In this document: positions 23,578 through 31,790 of the stretch, piece after piece
Layout: the number at the start of each line of letters is the position of its first letter
Numbering within the stretch: the first letter of the stretch is position 1
NCBI GenBank assembly: GCA_963762735.1
Contig: CAVXMG010000006.1
Coordinates: 142,229 to 206,228 of the forward strand
Direction: 5' to 3'
Source: DASXKD01 sp963762735
Lineage (GTDB): Bacteria; Actinomycetota; Actinomycetes; Streptosporangiales; Streptosporangiaceae
Length of the DNA: 64,000 nucleotides
Notes under the pieces: generated by a model
What the model saw: the letters and a program-made list of their open reading frames with translations, nothing else
The model's database searches: none
What the model was told of the DNA's origin: nothing
Translations under genes and position numbers: made by a program

Positions 23578-26268
23578 ATGGTGACCAGCGTGACCATTCC
23601 CGATACCGCCGGCTCCGGACGGCAGACAGCGGGGGCTGGCGATCCACTCCTGGCGTCTAAGGTCACGGTGCCCGGCGTGCCCGAATGGCTGATACCCCGG
23701 CCGCGCATCCAGGCGCTTATTGCCCAGGGCGCCCGTGGTCCGGTGACGGCGTTGACCGGGCCTCCGGGGGCAGGCAAGACGATGGCTCTTGCCCTGTGGG
23801 CTGCGGGCGGCAATACGGCATGGGTCACCATCGACGACCACGACAACCAGCCGAGAGTGTTCTGGTCCTACGTCCTTGAGGCGCTGCGCCGGGCAGGCGT
23901 GCATTTCCCCAGGCCAATGCCCACGGCGGTGCGCCGGTATCCGGTCGACCATGAGTTCCTGCTCCGGTTCGCCTCGGTGATGGCGGCCCAGGATCCTCCT
24001 GTCACCCTGGTCCTTGACGATGTCCACCTGTTGACCAGCGCGAAGGTGCTGGAAGGGCTGGCCTACGTGCTGAGGCACGCCACCCCGGGGCTGCGGCTTG
24101 TGGTCGCCTCGCGGATGGATCCGTTGCTGCCGCTGCACCGGTACCGCCTCACCGGGGAACTCACCGAGATCCGGGCCGGTGATCTCGCCTTCACCACCCC
24201 GGAAGCCTGCCTGCTCATGGCCCAGCACGGCATCGGGCTGTCGGCGGAGTCGCTGGACCGGCTCACCAGGCGGGCCGAGGGCTGGGCGGCGATCCTGCGC
24301 CTGGCCGCCATCTCCATGGACGGGCACTCCGACCCCGATCAGTTCGTCAAGGAACTCGTCGCGGAGGACAGCGCCGTTGCCAGTTACCTGGTGGAGGAGG
24401 TGCTCAACGTCCAGCCACCGCACATCAGGAACTTCCTGCTGCGCACCAGCATCCTCGACCGGATCAACGAGGAGCTTGCCAGCGAGGTCGCCGGCGGCCC
24501 CAAGCAGGCCGCCATGCTTCCCGACCTGGCGCACGTGAACGCGCTCGTCCAGCGGGACGACGGCGGCTGGTACCGCTACCACTCACTGTTCGCGGCGGTC
24601 CTCCGGCTGAAGCTGCGGCGCGACGACCCCGGCGGGATGCGGGACCTGCACCTGCGGGCGGCGAGATGGTTCCGCCGGCACGGGTACCTCAGCGAGGCGG
24701 TCCGGCATGCCGCGGAAGCCGGTGACTGGCAGTTCGCGGCCAGCGCCGTGGTCGACGAGCTTGCCGTGGGCGAGCTCATCGAGCCCCAGGGCAACGAGGT
24801 ACTTGCCGACGGCTTCCGGCACATGCCGCGGGACGTCCGGTGGACGGCGCCACAGCCGCTGCTTGTCGCCGCGGCGATAGAACTTGCCCGCGGCGAGAAC
24901 GCCACGAGCGGCGCCTTCGTCCGTGCCGCCGAAGGCATGCTCGACAAGCTTCCCGCGGAGGCGGAAACGCCGTCCCGGCTCGCCGCCTCGCTGATCCGCA
25001 TCGCCCTGGCCCGCAGCACCGACGACGTCGGGTCCGCCGCGGCCGCGGCGGACAGCGCGGAACTCCTGATCGATGCCGTACCCCGGCAGCAGCTCGCCCG
25101 GCGTCCCTGGAACCAGGCACAGGTGCTCGCGGGCCGCGGTGCCGTGCAACTGTGGCTGGGCCGGTTTGACGAGGCCGTGGCCGTCTTCGCGTCGGGCGTG
25201 GTCCCCGGCCGTGCCCGGCAGAGTGCGACCGGGCGGGCCGACTTCCTCGGGCACCTTGCCCTGATCGAGGCGCTGCGAGGCAGGCTGAGCCGTGCCGAGG
25301 AACTGGCCGGCCAGTCGGCCAGCAGGCCAGAGGACGGCCCCGACTGGCCGGTGGGCGCGTGTGGCGCCGCGGCAGAAGTGGCGCTCGCCTCGGTGCACGT
25401 GGACCGGAACGAACTGCCGCCAGCCCGCCGCTGGCACAAGCGGGCCGAGGACGCCCTGCGGGCCCGGCCGGACAAGCTGATCGGCGTGCTGGCAAGCCTG
25501 GTGGCGGCCAGGTACAGCCTGGCGGAAGGCCGCGGCCGGGCAGTTCTGGACGTCGTGAGCCGGGCCAGGGAGGGCTGGTCACCGCCTGCCTGGATCGAGC
25601 AGCAGATGCTGCTGCTCGAGTCGTGGGCCCATACCGCCGTCGATGACTACCAGACGGCCATCGAGGTGGCCAATCGCGCGGGCCCGGAATCCTCGCTCGG
25701 CGCCACGGTCGCGCTCGCGCGTGCGCTGCTGGCATCTGCGGACCGGCAGGCCGCCGCGCGGGTGCTCGCCGCCGCGCCCTCCGGCACCGAGGCGGCCACC
25801 GAGGTGCGCATGGCTGCATGGCTGGTCGACTCGCGGCTGAACTACGGCGCCGGAGATGCCGCGCGCGGCCGCCGGTCCCTGGAGCATGCGCTGCGGCTGG
25901 GCGAACCCGAGCTGTGCCGGCTGCCCTTCACGATGGAACGTGACTGGCTCCGGCCGGTGCTTCAGCGGGATCCCGAACTGGCTCAGGCCTACCGCCGCGT
26001 GCTGGAGCCCGACCTGATCAGGCCCGGCTGGATGGAGATCAGGCAGCCAGGGAACAGGGAAGCGCCGGTGATCGTCGAGCCGCTGAGCGAGCGCGAGCGC
26101 GAGGTGCTTGAACACGTGTCGGCCATGGAGAGCACAGCCGAGATCGCCACCGAGATGTACATCTCGGTGAACACCGTCAAGACGCATCTCAAGAGCATCT
26201 ACCGCAAGCTCGCGGTGACGCACCGCGGCGAAGCCGTCCGCCGGGCCAAGAAACTCGGTCTGCTCTGA
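23578..26268 (+). CDS. Giant LuxR-family (LAL, MalT-like) ATPase regulator 1
   Basis: About 896 residues. N-terminal STAND-type ATPase: Walker A GPPGAGKT (about residue 61), Walker B VTLVLDDVHLL, and sensor-region motifs LVVASRMDPLLPLHRYRLTG and ELTEIRAGDLAFT. A helical TPR-like middle follows (FLLRTSILDRI; YRYHSLFAAVLRLKL). The C-terminal LuxR helix-turn-helix is LSEREREVLEHVSAMESTAE ... YISVNTVKTHLKSIYRKL. Such proteins are ATP-dependent activators switched by a ligand or protein. ATG 23578 is preferred over 23572 for spacing from GGAGG. It is flanked on both sides by small paralogous genes and followed by a 17-bp-stem terminator. Confidence 0.92.
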   Translation: MVTSVTIPDTAGSGRQTAGAGDPLLASKVTVPGVPEWLIPRPRIQALIAQGARGPVTALTGPPGAGKTMALALWAAGGNTAWVTIDDHDNQPRVFWSYVLEALRRAGVHFPRPMPTAVRRYPVDHEFLLRFASVMAAQDPPVTLVLDDVHLLTSAKVLEGLAYVLRHATPGLRLVVASRMDPLLPLHRYRLTGELTEIRAGDLAFTTPEACLLMAQHGIGLSAESLDRLTRRAEGWAAILRLAAISMDGHSDPDQFVKELVAEDSAVASYLVEEVLNVQPPHIRNFLLRTSILDRINEELASEVAGGPKQAAMLPDLAHVNALVQRDDGGWYRYHSLFAAVLRLKLRRDDPGGMRDLHLRAARWFRRHGYLSEAVRHAAEAGDWQFAASAVVDELAVGELIEPQGNEVLADGFRHMPRDVRWTAPQPLLVAAAIELARGENATSGAFVRAAEGMLDKLPAEAETPSRLAASLIRIALARSTDDVGSAAAAADSAELLIDAVPRQQLARRPWNQAQVLAGRGAVQLWLGRFDEAVAVFASGVVPGRARQSATGRADFLGHLALIEALRGRLSRAEELAGQSASRPEDGPDWPVGACGAAAEVALASVHVDRNELPPARRWHKRAEDALRARPDKLIGVLASLVAARYSLAEGRGRAVLDVVSRAREGWSPPAWIEQQMLLLESWAHTAVDDYQTAIEVANRAGPESSLGATVALARALLASADRQAAARVLAAAPSGTEAATEVRMAAWLVDSRLNYGAGDAARGRRSLEHALRLGEPELCRLPFTMERDWLRPVLQRDPELAQAYRRVLEPDLIRPGWMEIRQPGNREAPVIVEPLSEREREVLEHVSAMESTAEIATEMYISVNTVKTHLKSIYRKLAVTHRGEAVRRAKKLGLL

Positions 26269-26270
26269 CG

Positions 26271-26315
26271 CCGCCCGTCCCCGCGCCGCACGGGCGCCGG
26301 CGCGGGGACGGGCGG
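26271..26315 (+). terminator. Exceptionally strong hairpin terminator
   Basis: CCGCCCGTCCCCGCGCC and GGCGCGGGGACGGGCGG form a perfect 17-bp stem with an 11-nt loop, beginning 3 bp after the LAL-1 stop. It is placed to terminate both LAL-1 and the convergent small gene B. Confidence 0.85.
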
Positions 26316-26337
26316 CAGGTTCACCCTGGCGGGACCC

Positions 26338-26598
26338 TCACCTGGTGCTGCCCAGCGCGGTCTCCGGGCGTAGCACGCCCGGGCCGAGTTCGTTCAAACT
26401 GACAATATGCAGTGCAAATTCCTGAAGCCGGTCGATCAGGCCATATAGTTCGGACTCATCGCGCACCGAGGCCGTAATGCAGGTCCAGCCCCGGCCGGAC
26501 TCGACCGCGAACCCGTCCAGGATGCCCGACAGCAACTGCTGGCATTCACCCCGGAGTATGATCCGGTACCGCTGGCGGGGGTTCGGGGAGCCACTCAT
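26338..26598 (-). CDS. Small LAL-regulator-associated protein B
   Basis: About 86 residues starting MSGSPNPRQRYRIILRGECQ at ATG 26598, with GGAGGAACAGGCC upstream. The core ITASVRDESELYGLIDRLQE then FALHIVSLNEL matches small protein A in length, spacing and key residues. The duplicated arrangement, one small gene by each giant LAL regulator, implies a functional pair; an ACT-like ligand-binding adaptor is my guess. It is transcribed away from LAL regulator 2, just downstream on the same strand, from DNA carrying a TCACCCGGGTGA palindrome (26716-26727). Confidence 0.65.
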   Translation of the reverse strand: MSGSPNPRQRYRIILRGECQQLLSGILDGFAVESGRGWTCITASVRDESELYGLIDRLQEFALHIVSLNELGPGVLRPETALGSTR

Positions 26599-26737
26599 GG
26601 CCTGTTCCTCCGATGGCACGAGATGCAGCGACTGTCTGCCGCCACTGCCCCGGGCGTATCGACTTACACCTTCTTACACATTGACCAGGTGAGAAAATAC
26701 ACCCGTCCTTGGGATTCACCCGGGTGATCTGGCGCCT

Positions 26738-29041
26738 TTAGATTCCCAGCCGTTTGCCCCGCGCCACGGCGTCGTGCCGCGAGGAGACGCCGAGCTTACG
26801 GTAGATGGCCTGGGTGTGCGTCTTGACCGTGTTCGCCGACACGTACAGCTCGTGCCCGATCTCACGAAGCGAGAGCGAGCCGCCGAGCATGCGCAGCACC
26901 GCCACCTCGCGCTCGGTCAACGGTTCGGCGTTGTCCGCCTCGCGCGAGGGGCGGGCGAGACGGCGGTCAAGATCGGCCAGGCGTCCCTGCAGCGCCTCGG
27001 TGCCCTCCGGCAGCGCGGCCAGCACCTCTCGCGCCTCGTCGGCCAGTTCCGCGGCCCCGGCGACGTCGCCGAGCTGGAGCCGGATCCGTGCCAGCAGGAA
27101 GGTCGGCACGATCGTGTTCCAGGGCCCGAGGCCGGAGTTCTTCCTGCGCAGGTCGAGTACTGGCTCAAGCTCCCGCCGGGCCTCTTCGAACCGGTCCTCG
27201 GCGGCATACACCGCCGCGGTCGCGGCGTAGGCCAAGACGGTCTGCGGCAGCCTGCCGAGGTCACCCTTGATGGCGAGGTCGCGCGCCGCGTGCGCGTACT
27301 CCCGCGCCCTCGGCAGCCTGCCCTGCTCGACCAGGACCATGGCCAGCACGGCCGCGGCGAACATGCGGATCAACTGCAGTGACGCCTCGCTGTGCACCGC
27401 CTCCTCCAGGGGCCGCACCGCGGCCTGGTGGTCAGCGGCCAGGAAGAGGGAGAACCCAAGTGAGGTTCTGGCCAAGGCGAAGTACGGCGAGGCCGGGTCG
27501 TTTTCGATCGTGGCCGCCGTGCACGCCGCCTCGGACATCTCCGGGAGGCCGTCGAAACCGAAGGCGGCCCGCAGCAGCGCCGCGGACGATTTGAGCGAAC
27601 GCATCCCGTCGGGAAGCGGGCCGTCATAGCGGCCCGTCTCGATGACCGGCAGCCAGCGTCGTACGCTCCGCTGGTCGCCGGACAGAGCCGCTGCCCAGGC
27701 CGCGCAGTGCGCCGCGAGCGGATAGGCGGCGATCCGGTCGTCGCCAAGCGCCCGCATCCAGCCGCGCACCGTTGATGTCCTGCCCTTGTCGACGTAGACG
27801 TGCCAGTAGCGGGCGATGAGCGCGACGGCCCGGGCCGGGTCGCCCGCGGCGAGGGCGTGGTGGACCGCCTCCTCCGCCGACCCGGCCGACTCGTGCCAGG
27901 CGCTCGCCCGCGCGTGCAGGGTCGCCACCAGGGCCGGCTCGGTCCGGCCGAGCCGGCTCCGCAGTAGCTGCGCGAACAGGTGGTGGTACCGGTACCACTG
28001 CCGGTTGTCATCCAGCGGCACCAGGAAGAGGTTCTCCCGTTCGAGCACCTCGATGATCCCCGCCGCTCCCGAGGCCCCGGTGACCGCGTCGCAGAGCGGG
28101 GCGCAGAACCGGGTCAGCACCGAGGTCCTGGCCAGGAACTCCTGGATTTCCGCGGGCTGGCGGCTGAGCACCTCCTCGGCCAGGAAGTCCACGATGAACC
28201 GGTTGTTCCCCGTGAACTGCCGTATGAAGGCGTGCGGCGACGGATGGCCGCGCAGGGAGATGGCGGCCAGGTACACCCCCGCGGGCCATCCCTCGGTCCG
28301 TTCCATGAGCTGATCCAGGTCAGGCTCGCTGAGCTGGATTCCGGCCACGGCGAGCAGCAGCTCCGCGGCCTCCTCCGAAGTGAAGCGCAGCTCGCGGGCC
28401 CGCACCTCGGTCATCTCCCCGGCTGCCCGCAGCCGGGCCAGCGGCAATGGCGGATCGGCCCTGGTGATGAGCACGATCTGCACGGTCGGCGGCAGGTGCA
28501 GCAGCAGGAACTCGAGCTGCTCGTGACAGCCGCGGTCTCTGATCACGTGATAGTCGTCGAGCACCAGGACCGCCGGCGCCGAGAGCGCGGCCAGCTTGTT
28601 GGCCAGCATCGGCAGCACCGACTCGGGAAACTCAGGTGCCTGCGCCCGCAGTTCGGCCAGGATCGCTTCGCCGTCGATCTGAGGGCAGGCCCGGGTCAGC
28701 GCGCTGACGACATACCACCACAGCCGGCCCGGGTCGCTGTCGCCGCGGTCGAGCGAGACCCAGGCGAACGGCCTGGTCTCCGCCGGGCTGGACCGCCACT
28801 GCGCGACGAGGGTGGTCTTGCCGAACCCGGCCGGCGCGTCCACAAGCACAAGCTTCGCGGCGGTTTGCGCCAGTTCGGCGATGAGTGCCGACCGCTCCAC
28901 CCACTCGGCCCGGGCACCCGGCGGGTAGAGCTTGGTCTCGATCGGTGCGTCGAGCCCGGGCAGGCCAGAAGACGTCGCAGGAAAAGTGCCAAGGCCTTGC
29001 CCCGGTTGCCCTCCTGTGCCGAGTCGACCGCCGTGGTGCAC
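26738..29041 (-). CDS. Giant LuxR-family (LAL, MalT-like) ATPase regulator 2
   Basis: 767 residues. ATPase: Walker A APAGFGKTT (about residue 70), Walker B AVLVLDDYHVI, then VQIVLITRADPPLPLARLRA and EMTEVRARELRFTSEEAAEL, typical of MalT-like LAL proteins. Winged-helix and TPR-like repeats follow (QWYRYHHLFAQLLRSRLG). The C-terminal LuxR domain is LTEREVAVLRMLGGSLSLRE ... YVSANTVKTHTQAIYRKLGV. The start GTG 29041 has only a weak ribosome site. It is divergent from the stress-island genes that begin at 29282, across a promoter region with a TTTCCCGCGC dyad and a stress-dyad copy, so it is a prime candidate for the island's regulator. Confidence 0.92.
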   Translation of the reverse strand: MHHGGRLGTGGQPGQGLGTFPATSSGLPGLDAPIETKLYPPGARAEWVERSALIAELAQTAAKLVLVDAPAGFGKTTLVAQWRSSPAETRPFAWVSLDRGDSDPGRLWWYVVSALTRACPQIDGEAILAELRAQAPEFPESVLPMLANKLAALSAPAVLVLDDYHVIRDRGCHEQLEFLLLHLPPTVQIVLITRADPPLPLARLRAAGEMTEVRARELRFTSEEAAELLLAVAGIQLSEPDLDQLMERTEGWPAGVYLAAISLRGHPSPHAFIRQFTGNNRFIVDFLAEEVLSRQPAEIQEFLARTSVLTRFCAPLCDAVTGASGAAGIIEVLERENLFLVPLDDNRQWYRYHHLFAQLLRSRLGRTEPALVATLHARASAWHESAGSAEEAVHHALAAGDPARAVALIARYWHVYVDKGRTSTVRGWMRALGDDRIAAYPLAAHCAAWAAALSGDQRSVRRWLPVIETGRYDGPLPDGMRSLKSSAALLRAAFGFDGLPEMSEAACTAATIENDPASPYFALARTSLGFSLFLAADHQAAVRPLEEAVHSEASLQLIRMFAAAVLAMVLVEQGRLPRAREYAHAARDLAIKGDLGRLPQTVLAYAATAAVYAAEDRFEEARRELEPVLDLRRKNSGLGPWNTIVPTFLLARIRLQLGDVAGAAELADEAREVLAALPEGTEALQGRLADLDRRLARPSREADNAEPLTEREVAVLRMLGGSLSLREIGHELYVSANTVKTHTQAIYRKLGVSSRHDAVARGKRLGI

Positions 29042-29107
29042 TCCGTTGAGACTAATGAATAAATCCAGCTTTGGCTAGGAATGACGTCGCGTGTCCGTTC
29101 CGGTCCA

Positions 29108-29130
29108 TTTCCCGCGCGCGGCGCGGGAAA
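29108..29130. promoter_or_regulatory. 10-bp-arm inverted repeat in the LAL-2 / DUF6458 divergent region
   Basis: TTTCCCGCGC-GCG-GCGCGGGAAA is a perfect dyad centred 78 bp upstream of the LAL-2 start. It could be an operator for either divergent unit. Confidence 0.5.
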
Positions 29131-29207
29131 GTGCCCGATAGATGAGTTATATCACGGATAGCTACAGCTCTCATTACTTTGAGCTACCTACCCAGGGCGG
29201 GCCCGGG

Positions 29208-29224
29208 TCACCCGTGCCGGGCGA
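29208..29224 (+). promoter_or_regulatory. TCACCC-N5-GGGTGA dyad, one mismatch
   Basis: TCACCC-GTGCC-GGGCGA is centred 66 bp upstream of the first DUF6458 gene. The downstream sequence GCGAATCGGCG resembles that after the copy upstream of the DUF6458 paralogue (GGGTGAATCGGCG). Confidence 0.65.
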
Positions 29225-29281
29225 GGCGAATCGGCGCTCGCGCCGTCACTGTTGGAAGGTGCGGAGGAGGTGGCAATTGCG

Positions 29282-29506
29282 ATGACGATCGGTGCCAGCG
29301 TTGCCCTCATCGTGGTCGGCGCGATTCTCCGGTTCGGCGTGACCTGGAAGCCCGCGCATGTGGATCTTCAAGTCATCGGCGTGATCCTCATGGTCGCCGG
29401 GGTGCTCGGCCTGGTGCTGTCCCTGCTCTTCATGGTGCTCAGGCGCAACGACCGCCGCTCGGCGCAGGTGTACGAGGAGCGCCGGTATACCGACCCTCCG
29501 GCGTGA
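29282..29506 (+). CDS. DUF6458 small membrane protein (copy 1)
   Basis: About 74 residues: two membrane segments (MTIGASVALIVVGAILRFGV and LQVIGVILMVAGVLGLVLSL) and a short basic tail ending AQVYEERRYTDPPA. It is almost superimposable on the gene at 43663, including the QVYEERRYT-x-PP end, so the two are recent or constrained duplicates. Function is unknown. ATG 29282 is chosen by alignment with that paralogue; GGAGGAGG lies upstream. It heads the rightward part of the stress island. Confidence 0.8.
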   Translation: MTIGASVALIVVGAILRFGVTWKPAHVDLQVIGVILMVAGVLGLVLSLLFMVLRRNDRRSAQVYEERRYTDPPA

Positions 29507-29558
29507 CCGCAGCGCCTGGCATGCCTGGTCAACGCGGGTGCGGCCCGGCCCGGCGGTA

Positions 29559-29575
29559 TCACCCGCCGGGGGTGG
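29559..29575 (+). promoter_or_regulatory. TCACCC-N5-GGGTGA dyad, one mismatch
   Basis: TCACCC-GCCGG-GGGTGG is centred 76 bp upstream of the DUF1269 gene start. Confidence 0.6.
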
Positions 29576-29642
29576 AGCAGTACCGCCCGGGGCTTGATGA
29601 ACTGGGCCGGATTCGATCCGAACCGAAGGAGAAAGAGGCATT

Positions 29643-30137
29643 ATGGCTGACTTGATCGCCATTGGCTACCCGGATGAGGCCACCGCCGAGGCCGCCGCCG
29701 AGGAGGCGCGCAGGCTCGCGCGGGATCTCATCATCGAACCCGACGCGATCGCGTCGATCGTCAGGGACAGGGAGGGCAGGTACCACGTACACACCAGCCA
29801 CCACCCGGTGGGCGCCGGTGCGACGTGGGGCATGTTCTGGGGCCTGCTCTTCGGCCTGCTGTTCTTCATCCCGGTGTTCGGCCTGGCCGTGGGCGCGGGC
29901 CTCGGGGCCCTCATGGGCAAGGTCACCAAGACGGGGATCGACCGGGAGTTCCAGGAGCAGGTGCGCGGCATGCTGCAGCCGGGGACCTCGGCGCTGTTCC
30001 TGATGGTGGAGAAGGTCACGCCGGACAAGGCCACCGAGGCGATGGCCAAGTACGGCGGCACCGTGCTGAAGACCTCACTGTCCAAGGAGGGCGAGGCCGA
30101 ACTCCAGGAGGCTCTGCACGGTGGGGCCACTGAATAA
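29643..30137 (+). CDS. DUF1269 membrane protein
   Basis: 164 residues. The cytoplasmic N-terminal domain (MADLIAIGYPDEATAEAAAE ... SIVRDREGRYHVHTSHHP) is followed by a Gly-rich membrane hairpin (WGMFWGLLFGLLFFIPVFGL, AVGAGLGALMGKVTKTGID) and a C-terminal domain (MLQPGTSALFLMVEKVTPDK). This is the DUF1269 layout; the family is stress-associated in several bacteria but has no known biochemical role. GAAGGAGAAAGAGG lies upstream of the ATG. A second DUF1269-type protein is encoded at 52104-52634. Confidence 0.85.
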   Translation: MADLIAIGYPDEATAEAAAEEARRLARDLIIEPDAIASIVRDREGRYHVHTSHHPVGAGATWGMFWGLLFGLLFFIPVFGLAVGAGLGALMGKVTKTGIDREFQEQVRGMLQPGTSALFLMVEKVTPDKATEAMAKYGGTVLKTSLSKEGEAELQEALHGGATE

Positions 30138-30249
30138 GGACCCCAGTTCTTTCGTGAGGCCATTCTGCCTGAATTGCTTTTCCGTGGTGTGATCACAAAG
30201 CCCACTCCGCAATTAGCGATCCGCTGCCCGGCTTACGGGCCATATACGG

Positions 30250-30438
30250 ATGGATGTTACGACAATGAACGGCTGGTTCTGGGGTCTAGGAATCCTGTAT
30301 CTAGTTTTGATTGCCACCCTGGCCGTCATGACCTTCCGCAAAGGTCACTGGGTGCTAGGCCTGATCGGTTTCATCTTCCCGATCCTGTGGCTTATCGGCG
30401 CGGTCCTGCCCAGCAGGAACCGGCACGGCAGGCACTGA
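30250..30438 (+). CDS. 62-residue small membrane protein
   Basis: Two hydrophobic helices (WFWGLGILYLVLIATLAVMT and WVLGLIGFIFPILWLIGAVL) with a basic C-terminus (SRNRHGRH). This is the pattern of small PLDc_N- or YqaE-like membrane peptides, though no family is certain. The start may be ATG 30250 or 30265; neither has a good ribosome site. Its 3' end overlaps the convergent ClC gene by 84 bp. The AT-richer DNA upstream (30138-30249) may hold its promoter. Confidence 0.6.
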   Translation: MDVTTMNGWFWGLGILYLVLIATLAVMTFRKGHWVLGLIGFIFPILWLIGAVLPSRNRHGRH

Positions 30439-31770
30439 CCCCGCGGCGGGCGGCCCGGCCGAGGGCGGTCCGTCCGGAGCCGGCCGGGGTGCCGGGATGA
30501 GCCACGCCGACACCACATAGGCGACCACCACTGCGACGATCACCACCGGCATGACGGCCAGGCCGTCCGAGGTGAGCAGCACGGTAGCCAGCAGGACGGA
30601 TGTCATCGGCAGCCGGAGCATCACCGCGCACATGGCGCCGATCCCCATCGCCGTGGCCGGGATCAGCTCCAGCCCGGGCAGGTGCGACAGCGCGATCCCG
30701 CCTACGGCCCCGACGAACATGGCCGGAAAGACCGGGCCGCCGCGGAACCCGCTCATCGATACCGAGTAGGCGAGGCCCTTGCAGACCAGGAGCAGCAGGA
30801 GCGCGCCAAGCGTGTAACCGGCACTGTGGACGATCAACGGGCCGAGCGCGTCCTGCCCGGAGAACAGGACATCGCTCGCCTTCTTGCCGGTGCCCGCCGC
30901 GTAGCCGATGGCCAGCCCGGCGACGGCCAGGCCGGCCACCACCGTGGCGAGGACCCGGTACTCCACATGCGGCCGGAGCGCCAGGGCGAGCCGCCGGATC
31001 CCAGAGCCGAGCAGGGCGGCGGCCACCCCGATGACCAGAGCCCAGCCGAAGTCGGCACCGGTCAGCGGCCCGGTGTGGGGCAGGCCGGGTATCGACAGCG
31101 AGAAGGTGCCGAGCCCGGTCCAGTTATCCAGGCCGATGAAGATGAGCGAGCCGATCCCCGAGGCCAGCAGGCCGGGCACGAGCACAAGTTCCAGCGCTGC
31201 CCCGGAGATCCCCGCCGCCTCCATCAGCAGGAAGGCACCGAGCAGCGGTGAGCCGAAGAGCGTGCTGATGGCGGTGAAACTGCCGGCGGCGGCCATCATG
31301 GTGGTGACCTGCGGCGGAGCGTCCTTCCTTGCAAGCCGGACCGCGCACGCGCCCAGCCCGCCGCCGAGGGCGATCAGCGGCGCCTCGGGCCCGAGCACCA
31401 CGCCCAGGCTCAGCGTGGCGAGCGCCGCGAGGACTACGCCAGGCAGATCGGCCAGGGCCGGCGGTGGCCCTCCCGCCTGGAGTCCGTCGGCCGGTGAATG
31501 TCCCCCGGTTCCCGGCAGGTGCCGGAGGGTGAGCCCGACCAGGAGCCCGGCCAGCGCGAGCACCGGCAGCGGCCACCACAGCGGCTCCCCGTGAAAGCCC
31601 AGGCCCTTGGGAAGGTCGGTGTAAACCCACTGCTGGAGCTTGCCGACCAGCGCGAGAAAGCCGTAGGCCACCGCCGAGATGGGCACGCCGATGATCGCCG
31701 CGAGTGCCAGCAGCACCAGGTAGCTGCGGGAGCGCAGCAACGCCGCGGGATCGGGCGGCGTAGTCGTCAC
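30355..31770 (-). CDS. ClC-family chloride channel/antiporter
   Basis: 471 residues with about ten membrane segments. Ion-pathway motifs: GTGGHSPADG in the place of the GSGIP loop, LGPEAPLIALGG corresponding to G-x-E-G-P with the gating glutamate, and FRGGPVFPAMFVG corresponding to G-x-F-x-P. The retained glutamate is compatible with Cl-/H+ antiport or a fast-gated channel. GTG 31770 has GGGAGGAACC just upstream. It is the last gene of a DUF308-DUF2252-ClC unit (gaps of 20-30 bp). ClC antiporters support extreme-acid survival in E. coli, so a pH role is plausible. Confidence 0.88.
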   Translation of the reverse strand: MTTTPPDPAALLRSRSYLVLLALAAIIGVPISAVAYGFLALVGKLQQWVYTDLPKGLGFHGEPLWWPLPVLALAGLLVGLTLRHLPGTGGHSPADGLQAGGPPPALADLPGVVLAALATLSLGVVLGPEAPLIALGGGLGACAVRLARKDAPPQVTTMMAAAGSFTAISTLFGSPLLGAFLLMEAAGISGAALELVLVPGLLASGIGSLIFIGLDNWTGLGTFSLSIPGLPHTGPLTGADFGWALVIGVAAALLGSGIRRLALALRPHVEYRVLATVVAGLAVAGLAIGYAAGTGKKASDVLFSGQDALGPLIVHSAGYTLGALLLLLVCKGLAYSVSMSGFRGGPVFPAMFVGAVGGIALSHLPGLELIPATAMGIGAMCAVMLRLPMTSVLLATVLLTSDGLAVMPVVIVAVVVAYVVSAWLIPAPRPAPDGPPSAGPPAAGSVPAVPVPAGQDRADKPQDREDETDQA

Positions 31771-31790
31771 GGTTCCTCCCGCGCGCGGGG

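Noticed and set aside
26716..26727. TCACCCGGGTGA palindrome upstream of small protein B
   Set aside because: Perfect halves but no 5-bp spacer; left out of the regulon set.
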